A DNA stretch of 47,634 nt from a virus, in IMG/VR virus record IMGVR_UViG_3300037071_003999, positions 1-47,634 of that record; one strand, 5' to 3'. The notes beneath the pieces are model-generated. The model did no database searches and was not told the origin of the DNA. It saw nothing but the letters and a program-made list of their open reading frames with translations. Position 1 is the stretch's first letter. Each line of letters opens with the position of its first letter. A program made the translations under genes and the position numbers. This document shows, piece by piece, positions 1-6,202 of this stretch.

Positions 1-148
1 GAGAATCGTGCTGGTTGATCATGCGCTCGCGCGAGCGGTTCATTCGCTCGGCGATGCGATCGGCGAGCGCGTCGAGGTAGGGCTCGATCGCTTGTAGAAC
101 GGCGCTGCTCACCGGGCCCGCGCCTGCTCCACCATCGTCCGCGGTCAA
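1..148 (-). CDS. 5' part of the HTH/excisionase-like gene (duplicate of 47195-47620)
   Basis: This is the second copy of the first 49 or so codons of the gene at 47195-47620, present because of the terminal repeat and cut off by the window start. The TTG start (146-148) overlaps the stop of the upstream gene as TTGA. The last readable codons, GAT TCT, encode Asp-Ser with different bases from GAC AGC in the full copy, so the first bases may come from a sequence variant. Confidence 0.75.
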   Translation of the reverse strand, partial: MTADDGGAGAGPVSSAVLQAIEPYLDALADRIAERMNRSRERMINQHDS

Positions 149-162
149 AACCACACCTCGAT
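6..162. repeat. Terminal direct repeat, left copy
   Basis: These 157 bases are identical to 47478-47634 at the other end. The match breaks at base 5, where the left end reads GAGAA and the right copy reads CTGT before the shared TCGTG. An exact overlap at both ends is what an assembler produces from a circular or circularly permuted genome. It could also be a true short terminal redundancy. Confidence 0.95.
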
Positions 163-420
163 GATATGCGGCTCATCGCCGGTCATCCTCGGTTGGCAAT
201 ACAGGCCCGGGGGGATGTGCTCGCGCGCGTGCTCGAGGTCGATGGCCAGCCGCGGCACCACATCGTTGACGATTTCCCCGGTGGGCAAAACGAACGAGCG
301 ACGAACGACCCAATGGCGCGGATAGTCCGAAGGGTAAGCAAACACCCCAAACATGCACAGCGACCCCTCGACTCCCTCGAGGCGCGCCCAGCCCGGATCG
401 TTGCTCGCCGCGCTCATCAT
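145..420 (-). CDS. Conserved-type hypothetical phage protein, 91 aa
   Basis: No function is recognised. The protein starts with two Met codons and has mixed hydrophobic and charged composition with aromatic clusters (RHWVVRRSF, PHIIEVWF). No signal peptide or membrane segment is visible. Its ATG overlaps the stop of the DUF7694-like gene upstream as ATGA, and its own stop overlaps the TTG of the next gene as TTGA. It is therefore a link in the translationally coupled leftward operon that crosses the window ends. Confidence 0.75.
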   Translation of the reverse strand: MMSAASNDPGWARLEGVEGSLCMFGVFAYPSDYPRHWVVRRSFVLPTGEIVNDVVPRLAIDLEHAREHIPPGLYCQPRMTGDEPHIIEVWF

Positions 421-1136
421 GCGCGCCTCGACAGATGCGCGCGCGAGAACGACGGCAGCGCATCGCTCTCGAGTGGCGCATACAGATGCACGGTGCGCAG
501 GCCCGCATCAAACGCCTCGGCCTTGCGCGGCAGGATTTGGATCGCCTTGCGGTCGCCCAGGAACACCTCGCGACACCAGGCGAGCTCGGCGAGGGTCGGC
601 GATGCCGTGCGCCCGGTCGCCGCCAAGTGCGCCCACAGCTCGCCTTGCCACACCTCGATCTCGAGCACGACCGCGATCGGGCTGGCGCCGAGCCGCACGC
701 GATACCACTTGCTCGCGGTATCATCGACGATGCGTTCCACGCCCGGCGGCAGCGCCGCCGGCGTGAGCAGCGCGAGCCAGCGCTCGCCCTCGGCATCGCG
801 CGCCGCATCGCGCCCCGCGCCGCCGCGACGTCGTGGCGGCAGCGCGCGAGCACCGCTGGCGCTTGCGAAAGTGGTTTCGGCAGCGCTTACCGAGGCGCTT
901 GCAAGCGAGCTCGATGTAGCGCGGATCGCTGCGCTCTCGCCCGCTCGCGATTCTGCCGCAATGTCAGGTGCTTGCCCTAAGCTGTTCCTTTTGTGCTTGG
1001 GGGGGGGGTTACACACCGTGTAACACTGCTCGATCGCCCCCGCCCGCACGGGGCCCTCGTCGAGCACGCGACGTCGCACGTAGCGGCGCTCCACAAGGGC
1101 CGCTGCGCCCTGCATCGATCGCTGACTTCCCACCAC
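417..1136 (-). CDS. DUF7694-like protein; start unresolved
   Basis: The C-terminal 120 residues (from about 788 leftward) have the W-x-R-V, WAHLAATGR, PTLAEL, VFLGDR, HLYAPL spacing of the DUF7694 family, short phage proteins of unknown function. The stop overlaps the next gene as ATGA. The start is uncertain. GTG at 1136 has a good ribosome site (GGGGAGGTG, spacing about 6), but the middle section passes a run of ten Gs (999-1008) and then has poor codon usage. A Cys/Arg-rich reading in another frame (RYIELACKRLGKRC) looks more gene-like there. A second small gene or a frameshift in the homopolymer is likely. A second DUF7694-like protein lies at 37497-38024. Confidence 0.5.
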   Translation of the reverse strand: MVGSQRSMQGAAALVERRYVRRRVLDEGPVRAGAIEQCYTVCNPPPKHKRNSLGQAPDIAAESRAGESAAIRATSSSLASASVSAAETTFASASGARALPPRRRGGAGRDAARDAEGERWLALLTPAALPPGVERIVDDTASKWYRVRLGASPIAVVLEIEVWQGELWAHLAATGRTASPTLAELAWCREVFLGDRKAIQILPRKAEAFDAGLRTVHLYAPLESDALPSFSRAHLSRRA

Positions 1137-1194
1137 GAAGCACCTCCCCGGAAACGGGCGCAGCATCTCATTACTGGACAAATGCCACCATACC

Positions 1195-1223
1195 ATTTTG
1201 AGACACTTGTCTCTTTTTGTCAC
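1195..1223 (-). promoter_or_regulatory. Candidate leftward promoter with dyad in the spacer
   Basis: Read on the minus strand, GTGACA (1223-1218) and CAAAAT (1200-1195) are separated by exactly 17 bp, close to a sigma70-type -35/-10 pair. The spacer contains GAGACA-CT-TGTCTC (1200-1213), a perfect 6-bp dyad suited to a dimeric repressor. It stands downstream of the repressor stop and upstream of the leftward operon, in one of the few AT-richer stretches. Promoter activity is inferred from these matches alone. Confidence 0.5.
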
Positions 1224-1246
1224 ACTGCATGCTACACGGGCGCCTT

Positions 1247-1558
1247 TTAGGCCGCCGTGGAAATGTTCTCCCGGATGAGCCGCGGATGCCGAGCGGCGAT
1301 GCGGAGCAACGCGAGGCCCGATCCATCGGGCCTCGTGCGATCCTGCTCCCAATTCTCGAGCGTGCGCCGGCTGATCCCGAGCGCCTCGGCAAACTGTGCC
1401 TGTGTGAGCCGCACGAAGCATCGCAACGCCGCGACGTCGCCCGCCTCGAGCTTGCCCTTGGCGATGCGCTTGCGCTGCCTGCCCGAAAGCGAGCGCGCGA
1501 ACGTTTCCGCCGTCCAACCGTCCGCTGCCCTGCCCCTCGGCCTCGGTGTGTCCTGCAT
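1247..1558 (-). CDS. XRE-type HTH transcriptional regulator (putative prophage repressor)
   Basis: The protein has 103 residues. Residues about 48-80 form a typical XRE/Cro helix-turn-helix (LTQAQFAEALGISRRTLENW), preceded by a basic segment as in HigA/NadS-type small regulators. There is no peptidase or oligomerisation domain, so induction by RecA self-cleavage is not supported. It is transcribed divergently from the HTH gene at 1590 with a palindrome in the 31-bp gap. TATACT lies only 8 bases before the ATG, so the transcript may be leaderless, as in lambda cI from PRM. The lysogeny repressor role is inferred from position. A toxin-less antitoxin-type regulator is the alternative. Confidence 0.75.
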   Translation of the reverse strand: MQDTPRPRGRAADGWTAETFARSLSGRQRKRIAKGKLEAGDVAALRCFVRLTQAQFAEALGISRRTLENWEQDRTRPDGSGLALLRIAARHPRLIRENISTAA

Positions 1559-1566
1559 AGCTTCGA

Positions 1567-1585
1567 AGTATACGCTAGCAGCGTA
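1567..1585. promoter_or_regulatory. Operator-like palindrome and repressor promoter -10
   Basis: TACGCT-AGC-AGCGTA (1571-1585) is a 6-3-6 perfect dyad between the divergent regulator genes. On the minus strand TATACT (1572-1567) resembles a -10 element and overlaps the dyad, so a protein bound here would block repressor transcription. The half-site shares CGCTAGCA with the larger palindrome at 39189-39210. Confidence 0.5.
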
Positions 1586-1589
1586 GCCA

Positions 1590-1847
1590 TTGCCACTCGG
1601 CCATGGTACGGCGGCAGGCGTGCGCCCAACGACCCATCCGGCGTGGATCGATGATCTCGCGGCCTCGCTGCCGCCGTTGCTGAACCTGGCAGAAGTGGCC
1701 GAGTTGCTGCGCGTGCACGAGCGCACGCTACATCGGATGCTGCGCGACGGTAGGCTGCGCAGCATCCGCCATGCGCCGATGCCCGGCGCTCGACACCTGA
1801 TCCCGCGCGCGGAGCTAGTGCGCTACCTCTCTGCACTATCCGAATGA
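1590..1847 (+). CDS. MerR/excisionase-type HTH DNA-binding protein
   Basis: The protein has 85 residues. Residues 30-80 match the small winged-helix family that includes excisionases and MerR-like phage regulators (LLNLAEVAELLRVHERTLHRML, then DGRLRSIRH and IPRAELVRYL). It starts at TTG 1590; GTG 1620 is an alternative that would leave more room for the operator. It is divergent from the repressor, so it may act as a Cro- or Xis-like switch protein. The family fit is good, but the precise role is inferred from position. Confidence 0.7.
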   Translation: MPLGHGTAAGVRPTTHPAWIDDLAASLPPLLNLAEVAELLRVHERTLHRMLRDGRLRSIRHAPMPGARHLIPRAELVRYLSALSE

Positions 1848-1883
1848 TGAACCCGTGATGAACAAACCCACCGAGCTAACCTG

Positions 1884-2108
1884 ATGCGACTACATCCGAT
1901 GCTGCGCCGAGCGGTCGACGCCGGCGTGATGAGCGAGGCGCAGGCCCTCGCCCTCCGCGCCCCCCTCGCCGGCGATCTCGCCGAGGTTCATCTCGCGGCG
2001 ATGCGCCGGGCGCTCACTGCGTACGCCATGGGCCGCGCGCCGGCCTCGCCCAGGCTCGTGCTCGTGCCCCCCGTCCCGTCGGATCCGGATGCGGAGGGCG
2101 AGCATTGA
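1884..2108 (+). CDS. Small hypothetical protein, 74 aa
   Basis: No family is recognised. The protein is Ala/Leu-rich and probably helical in residues 5-50, followed by a Pro-rich acidic tail. Its stop overlaps the TTG of the next gene by 4 bases (TTGA), so the two are probably co-translated. It lies in the short rightward early cluster behind the HTH gene. Confidence 0.6.
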   Translation: MRLHPMLRRAVDAGVMSEAQALALRAPLAGDLAEVHLAAMRRALTAYAMGRAPASPRLVLVPPVPSDPDAEGEH

Positions 2109-2392
2109 CCTGCCCGAGTTGCGCGCACCGCACGAAAGACAACCTCGGGCCCTGCCCCGGCTGCGGCTCGATCGGCGTGCCGTTCCTCGAGGGCTACTTC
2201 AACGCTCCGCCTCCGATGGATCTCGATCGGGTGGTGGAGCCGCAGGACGGCGACTATCGCGACCTGTACGTATTCGCCACGGGCAGCAAGGTGGAGATCG
2301 TCGCGCACGATCCGGCGGCTATGGCCCGCTGGCTCCGCGAGATCGAAATCGAGAGCGACCGCGATTTCCTGCTGCCGCATTTTACTGACTGA
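2105..2392 (+). CDS. Zinc-ribbon small protein, 95 aa
   Basis: The N-terminus carries CPSC and CPGC knuckles (residues about 3-20), a zinc ribbon likely to bind nucleic acid or protein. The remaining acidic part (YRDLYVFATGSKVEIVAHDP) has no recognised fold. The TTG start overlaps the upstream stop. The next gene follows after a strong AAGGGAGG ribosome site. Confidence 0.65.
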   Translation: MTCPSCAHRTKDNLGPCPGCGSIGVPFLEGYFNAPPPMDLDRVVEPQDGDYRDLYVFATGSKVEIVAHDPAAMARWLREIEIESDRDFLLPHFTD

Positions 2393-2408
2393 AAGGGAGG
2401 ACGTGCCA

Positions 2409-2759
2409 ATGGGAACGAGGGAAGTGAGCGACAGCGAGCTTAGGAGCGCGCAGATCGACGGGATCGTCGCGCGCATGGGCGGCGCCGAACATCTGTGCGT
2501 GCGCGAGCTCGGCGACGGGCGCGCGGTGTACCTGCGCGAGCTGCTATTCGACGGGCTCCAGGTCGGGCTCGGGCGCCTCGGCGAGGAGTCGTACGATGAG
2601 GTGTGGGACTATCAGGCCGAGCAAGCCGACGACGCTTGGCGGGCCGCGATCGGATGGGACGGCGCCGGCGAGCCTGAGGGATGGTATCGGCACTTGAGGA
2701 CGGGGCGCCGGCGCCCGGGCGGCAACGCCTCGCAACAATACGTGGAGCAGTGCTCGTGA
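2409..2759 (+). CDS. Hypothetical protein with AAIGWDG C-terminal motif
   Basis: The protein has 116 residues from ATG 2409, chosen because AAGGGAGG (2393-2400) lies 8 bases upstream; GTG 2403 is too close. The C-terminal block WRAAIGWDGAGEPEGWYR is nearly repeated in the leftward gene at 39311-39631 (WRAAIGWDGKGEPEGFAR). The two proteins are therefore paralogues placed in the opposing early operons. The function is unknown. Its stop overlaps the next GTG as GTGA. Confidence 0.7.
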   Translation: MGTREVSDSELRSAQIDGIVARMGGAEHLCVRELGDGRAVYLRELLFDGLQVGLGRLGEESYDEVWDYQAEQADDAWRAAIGWDGAGEPEGWYRHLRTGRRRPGGNASQQYVEQCS

Positions 2760-3154
2760 GCGGCGGCCCGCCCCCCGAGGACAAGCTCCGCGCGGACATT
2801 TGCATGGTCCTGCTCGACCTCGAGGCAGGCGCCACTGCCGAGGAGGCGGCTGAGCTCAACCGCGTGCCAGTGGAGAAAGTCCGCGAGTGGGCGGGATTCT
2901 ACAAGCTCGAGAGCCTTCAGCGGTCGGCGTTGACCATCCGCGACGGCCAGCAGGCGCGCGAGCAAGCGTTGGACAAATTGGCAGCAGCACATCCCGAGGA
3001 GTTTGCCGCACTGCTCGACAAAGAGCGGGCATGGTTCGAGGAGTACCGCTCTACACCGCATGGTCGCGAAAGCGCTGCTGCCGAGTGGCGCAGGTCCCCA
3101 CAGTGGAAGGAGATCCTTAGGAAGCGGGCCAAGGCTGGGAAGCGGCGACAATGA
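2756..3154 (+). CDS. HTH-containing hypothetical protein, 132 aa
   Basis: The GTG at 2756 overlaps the upstream stop (GTGA) and has GGAG 8 bases before it. Residues about 25-48 (ATAEEAAELNRVPVEKVREW) are a helix-turn-helix of the terminase small subunit/transposase type. The rest is charged, helical and ends in a very basic tail (RKRAKAGKRR). It may be a DNA-binding regulator. It ends the early rightward cluster and overlaps the next ATG. Confidence 0.65.
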   Translation: MSGGPPPEDKLRADICMVLLDLEAGATAEEAAELNRVPVEKVREWAGFYKLESLQRSALTIRDGQQAREQALDKLAAAHPEEFAALLDKERAWFEEYRSTPHGRESAAAEWRRSPQWKEILRKRAKAGKRRQ

Positions 3155-3262
3155 AAGACGATCCCGAGCTGCTCACCGAGCAGCTCGGCCCGTGGCAAAC
3201 GGTGCCGTGGGACCCGGACGCCGGCGGCGGAGCGGCTTTGCACCCCACGGGGGGGGCGCTAG
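3151..3262 (+). other. Short reading frame running into a G8 tract
   Basis: An ATG overlapping the upstream stop (ATGA) opens a plausible 33-residue frame (MKDDPELLTEQLGPW...). It then reaches a run of eight Gs (3249-3256) and would continue antisense to two better genes. A one-base shift in the G run would end it at TAG 3260-3262, back to back with the stop of the convergent gene at 3259. This is either a tiny real gene with a homopolymer length error, or a slippery site. Confidence 0.3.
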
Positions 3263-3498
3263 CCCGATCGCGCCCGCTCGGCGTAGTACTCGCGATGTGT
3301 CGGGCACGTCGTGAGCGCCTCACCCCCTATCGTGGCCGCCCGCTCGCCGCAGACCGTGCATCGCCCTCGGGCCTTGCGCTCGTCGCGCCGCGCGGTCTCG
3401 CGCGCGTTGTGAGCCAGGCGGCACTCGTCGCACCGCGCGCCGCCCTTGGCGGGCAGCGCGCAGTCTTTGCAGCGCCCGGGATACCACCCGGCCGCCAT
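3259..3498 (-). CDS. Small double zinc-finger protein, 79 aa
   Basis: Two Cys clusters are visible: CKDCALPAKGGARCDEC (residues about 10-26) and CTVCGERAATIGGEALTTC (about 47-65), separated by a basic Arg-rich helix. This fits a small zinc-binding nucleic-acid protein of unknown role. It is co-transcribed with the gene at 3498-3755 (TGATG overlap) and converges on the early rightward cluster. Confidence 0.7.
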   Translation of the reverse strand: MAAGWYPGRCKDCALPAKGGARCDECRLAHNARETARRDERKARGRCTVCGERAATIGGEALTTCPTHREYYAERARSG

Positions 3499-3755
3499 CA
3501 GCGGTTCGTCCTGAGGTTTCGCTCACGCAGCGCCTCACGCACGACCGGCGGGTAGCTCTTGCCGTCGTTCCACCAGTCGCACAGGTCGTCCAGCGTGGCG
3601 CGAGCTTGCGCGGCCATGACGACGTCGCCTCGATCGGCATAATCGCTGATGTCGTTGACCGCGGCCAAAGCGAGGCTGATACGGCGCTCGTGGGTGGACT
3701 CGCCGCCCGAGTAAAGATGGGCCGTGGGGTTTGGGGTCGTGAGGTGCTTGTTCAT
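3498..3755 (-). CDS. Hypothetical protein, 85 aa
   Basis: The family is not recognised. The protein is mostly helical (ERRISLALAAVNDISDYADR, AQARATLDDLCDWWNDGK) with a basic C-terminus, and no membrane segment or metal motif is seen. It is the first gene of a leftward pair, divergent from the late operon, with 56 bases between its ATG and that of the gene at 3812. Those bases probably hold both promoters, though no clear -35/-10 pair was identified. Confidence 0.65.
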   Translation of the reverse strand: MNKHLTTPNPTAHLYSGGESTHERRISLALAAVNDISDYADRGDVVMAAQARATLDDLCDWWNDGKSYPPVVREALRERNLRTNR

Positions 3756-3809
3756 TGCTGTCTCCGTGCTCCGGGCCGCGCCGTGCCGCCCACCCCTTTA
3801 AACTGACTG

Positions 3810-3841
3810 CAATGGGGCCGCGGTGCAATGGGGCCGCGCCG
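3810..3841. repeat. Two 16-bp tandem units at the start of the late operon
   Basis: CAATGGGGCCGCG occurs at 3810-3822 and again at 3826-3838, a 16-bp period. Each copy contains an ATG, but only the first (3812) is in frame with the downstream gene. The duplication may offer an alternative upstream initiation site or be a small operator. No further copies were noticed. Confidence 0.6.
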
Positions 3842-4402
3842 GAGGGGCGGGCGATTGTCGGGCAGGTGTTCAGTGCGCCGTATTCGGTCGGCTCGATAGG
3901 GTCAACGGTGCTAGGGCTGGGAAGCGTGCGCGACGCTGATCTGGAATGGCTGCTATGCGAGCTCCCCGCGCTGTTCGGTGAGCGCTCGGGGCATGGTGCG
4001 GTCGTTGCCGCCCTCGAGCGCGGCCCGGGCGGCGCCCAGGGCAGTGACGGCGCCTGGGATGCCGTCGAGCGGGCGCGGCCGCACGTGGCCCGCGCGCGGC
4101 GCCTGCGCCGGGCCTGGGCGCTGCTGCCCCCCGATCACCGCCGGCTGCTCGAGGTGCACTACGCCGGGCGCTGCTGCCGCGAGGCGGGCGTGCTCGCGCA
4201 GCTCGGCGAGCTCGCCCGCGCCGCCCTCGCCCTTTGCAGCGACCGCAGGGCGCTCGAGCTCGCCTGCGGGCACCCATCGGGCTCGGGCAGCGCCCGGCGC
4301 ATCGCCGAGGCCCGCAAGCTCGCCGAGCGGGCGCTCGGGCACGCGCATCGCGCCTGGAGCTGCGCGCGACGCGCCGAGGTGTTAACCTCGGTGGGTGGTT
4401 AA
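3812..4402 (+). CDS. Putative late-operon regulator with sigma-like C-terminal segment
   Basis: The protein has 196 residues from ATG 3812. No Shine-Dalgarno site is visible there; ATT or GTG codons near 3854-3866 are weaker alternatives. The segment RARRLRRAWALLPPDHRRLLEVHY (about residues 95-120) resembles the region-4 lead-in of small phage sigma-like or late-activator proteins. The remainder is Ala/Leu/Arg-rich and helical. It is first in the late operon, where ArpU/RinA-type activators often sit. The similarity is short, so function is tentative. Confidence 0.5.
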   Translation: MGPRCNGAAPEGRAIVGQVFSAPYSVGSIGSTVLGLGSVRDADLEWLLCELPALFGERSGHGAVVAALERGPGGAQGSDGAWDAVERARPHVARARRLRRAWALLPPDHRRLLEVHYAGRCCREAGVLAQLGELARAALALCSDRRALELACGHPSGSGSARRIAEARKLAERALGHAHRAWSCARRAEVLTSVGG

Positions 4403-4403
4403 C
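4374..4403. repeat. CCGAGGT-GTTA-ACCTCGG dyad plus second GTTAAC
   Basis: A perfect 7-bp dyad (4374-4380 and 4385-4391) surrounds GTTA at the end of the regulator gene and overlaps the first GTG of the next one. A second GTTAAC follows at 4398. GTTAAC also recurs at 4901, 4987, 6203, 6216 and 6230, which is unexpected in GC-rich DNA. Confidence 0.55.
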
Positions 4404-4724
4404 AGCAGTCGACAGCCGACCGCAGTCGCCGCCGCACCTACATCGCGCGGGCCGCGGTGTATTGGCACCGAGCAGGATGCCGCCGAGGCGTTCGGCGTGG
4501 GAACCGAGATGTACCTCTGGGCGCTCGAATTTTTGCGACGCCCGACGAGCCCGGCCGTCCTCGTGACACCGCCTGCCGCAGCGCTTTCGATCGGCGCCGA
4601 AATGGTCGCCGCGCGTGCGCGCGAGTTCGTCGCCGATCGCACGCGCGAGCTCATCGGCGCCCCCCCGCAGCCGGTCCGGCTCGTGATCGAGATCGAGCTC
4701 GTCGCACCCAAATCCCGCGAGTGA
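4395..4724 (+). CDS. Hypothetical protein, 109 aa
   Basis: No family is recognised. The N-terminal 25 residues are low-complexity. The central part is amphipathic helical (DAAEAFGVGTEMYLWALEFL), and the C-terminus ends in a beta-like stretch (VRLVIEIELV). It starts at GTG 4395 inside the end of the upstream gene, and its stop overlaps the next GTG as GTGA. Its position before an HTH gene suggests a late-control or packaging cluster. Confidence 0.55.
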   Translation: MVNSSRQPTAVAAAPTSRGPRCIGTEQDAAEAFGVGTEMYLWALEFLRRPTSPAVLVTPPAAALSIGAEMVAARAREFVADRTRELIGAPPQPVRLVIEIELVAPKSRE

Positions 4725-5092
4725 ACCGGGCGCCGGCGACCGAATGGGTTTCGGTCGCGGTCGCGGCCTCCCTGATGGGATTATGTAAGCGCCAAGCCCT
4801 GCGCCGCCTGCGGCGCCTCGACGGCGAGCTCGGGGGGCGCCTGCTGCGATCCATCGGGGCAAAGCGGATGCCGCGCGGGCTCCAGGCGAGCAAGCTGCTC
4901 GTTAACACCTCGGCCCTGCGCGAGGCCCTCGAACCCTCGGCGACGGACCTGCAACGCGACTTTGAGCGCCTGCGCCTGGAGCAGACGTTAACCGCCCAGC
5001 GGCTCGAGGCCCTCTGCCGGCGGCTGCGCCCGCTGCTGCGGCGCGATAGCAGCGGGACGGGGCGTTTCGGCGCCCGGCCGCCGGCAAGGTGA
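4721..5092 (+). CDS. HTH DNA-binding protein, 123 aa
   Basis: Residues about 8-70 form a small winged HTH (VSVAVAASLMGLCKRQALRRL, then GRLLRSIGAKRMPRG). A Leu/Arg-rich helical region that could form a coiled coil follows (DFERLRLEQTLTAQRLEAL). The GTG start overlaps the upstream stop. The stop codon lies inside the first GGTGATC of the palindromic cluster at 5087-5151, which is a natural candidate for its binding site. It may be a late regulator. Confidence 0.6.
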   Translation: MNRAPATEWVSVAVAASLMGLCKRQALRRLRRLDGELGGRLLRSIGAKRMPRGLQASKLLVNTSALREALEPSATDLQRDFERLRLEQTLTAQRLEALCRRLRPLLRRDSSGTGRFGARPPAR

Positions 5093-5151
5093 TCGCTAGG
5101 TGATCAGATGATCCCTCTGGGATCATCTGATCACCTACAGGACACCTAGCG
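5087..5151. promoter_or_regulatory. Long perfect palindrome with five GATC sites
   Basis: AGGTGATCAGATGATCCC (5098-5115) and its exact complement (5119-5136) are separated by only TCT. A second alternative pairing, CGCTAGGTG (5094-5102) with CACCTAGCG (5143-5151), encloses it. Five GATC tetramers lie within 42 bases. No U-run follows, so a classic intrinsic terminator is unlikely. A transcript hairpin, an operator or a methylation-sensitive element is possible. Confidence 0.75.
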
Positions 5152-5212
5152 CCGCCGGGCGCGAGCAGCTCGAACGGGACGCAACGGGACGCGGGGCGCC
5201 GATCCCTCATAG

Positions 5213-5947
5213 ATGCCCGAATGGGACGAGGGCCGCCCCGGCCTGCACATCACGCTGCGCGGCCTCGACGAAATGCAGCGCGAGCTCGAGCAGCTCGCCA
5301 AGCGCGGGGTCCAATACGCGGCGCGTGAGACCCTCACCTCGCTCGCCTTTGCCGGCCGAAAAATCTGGCAGAACGAGATGAGATCGAGTCTCACGCTGCG
5401 CAACGCGTTCACCGAGCGTCGCGCCCTCGTCGAGCGCGCGACGGGCTCGCGCATGCCCGAAATGGAGGCCGTTCTCGGCCACACCGAGGACTACGTACGC
5501 CGGCTCGAGTACGGCATCGGCGAGCGAGCTCGGCGCGGAGGCGTGCCAATCGCTACGGAGACCGCCGCGGGACAAGCTCGGGGCAGCCTGCGCACCGGGC
5601 GAAAGCGAGCGGTGCGCAAGTCGCTGCTCATCCGGGTGCTCGGCAAGATCAAGCGCCAACCGAGAGGGCTATCACGGCAGGCACGCAACGCGCGCGCGAT
5701 CGCGCAGGCGGCGCGCGGGACGCACCTCGCATACCTCGAAATGCAGCATAAGCGAGGCATCTATAGGGTAACGGGGGGGCGCAAAAAGCCACGGATATCC
5801 AAGCTGTATGACCTCACGAGGCCCTCGGTTCCCTTGCCTCGCATTCCCACGCTGCAACGGACGCTCGATGAGACATTGAAGCGAGGCCCAACCCTCGCCC
5901 TCGCTGCTGTGCAACGACAGCTCGACCGGGCTCGCTCTCATGGGTGA
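5213..5947 (+). CDS. Tail-completion/minor tail protein (gpZ or HK97 gp10-like)
   Basis: The protein has 244 residues. The pattern of an N-terminal helix pair, then LRNAFTERRALVERATG, a segment ending AVLGHTEDYVRRLEYG, and PIATETAAG is characteristic of gpZ/HK97-gp10-type proteins that finish the tail or neck (R/K-N-x-F-T-x-R, G-S/H-x-x-x-Y, E-x-G). The C-terminus is strongly basic. It lies apart from the other head-tail genes, upstream of the terminase, which is unusual. Two ATGs (5213, 5222) are possible; neither has a good ribosome site. Confidence 0.5.
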   Translation: MPEWDEGRPGLHITLRGLDEMQRELEQLAKRGVQYAARETLTSLAFAGRKIWQNEMRSSLTLRNAFTERRALVERATGSRMPEMEAVLGHTEDYVRRLEYGIGERARRGGVPIATETAAGQARGSLRTGRKRAVRKSLLIRVLGKIKRQPRGLSRQARNARAIAQAARGTHLAYLEMQHKRGIYRVTGGRKKPRISKLYDLTRPSVPLPRIPTLQRTLDETLKRGPTLALAAVQRQLDRARSHG

Positions 5948-5953
5948 AGCGCG

Positions 5954-6078
5954 AAACCAGCATGATTCGTGCTGCAACGAAGTGGCTTGTTTTATGCTGT
6001 TTCGTGAATAGGGACACTTGCCTACACGCATCCCTGCGAGGGTTCGGCCCAACGATTCAGCACGAATCATGCTGGTTT
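5954..6078. promoter_or_regulatory. Paired 17-bp dyad operators in inverted 21-bp arms
   Basis: A 21-bp sequence at 5954-5974 is repeated exactly in inverted orientation at 6058-6078. Each arm contains a near-perfect 17-bp dyad, CAGCATGATTCGTGCTG and CAGCACGAATCATGCTG, consistent with a dimer half-site CAGCAYGA. GACACTT (6013) and AAGTGTC (6082) form another distant pair. The interval is AT-richer than the genome. It looks like an operator pair around a promoter, or a looping or recombination site. Confidence 0.7.
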
Positions 6079-6202
6079 GTTGAAGTGTCTAAGTGATGAA
6101 TATTGCTCATGATTTACGGGTCCTGTACGGAAGGGGGCCACCGGGGAGAGGTTCACCATTGCCACCGCACCTCTCGCTCAAATTCCCAGTTTTCCGCCAA
6201 GT

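Noticed and set aside
1-20. Similarity of the left-end GAATCGTGCTGGTT to the operator arm GAATCATGCTGGTT
   Set aside because: Most of it belongs to the coding repeat at 47478 and the extra match depends on five divergent end bases; probably chance.
1200-1218. Intrinsic terminator for rightward transcription (GAGACACTTGTCTC followed by Ts)
   Set aside because: The stem is only 6 bp and A/T-rich, and no rightward gene ends here; promoter/operator is a better explanation.
4374-4391. Terminator at the end of the 3812-4402 gene
   Set aside because: The 7-bp stem has no U-run, and the next gene starts inside it, so transcription must continue.
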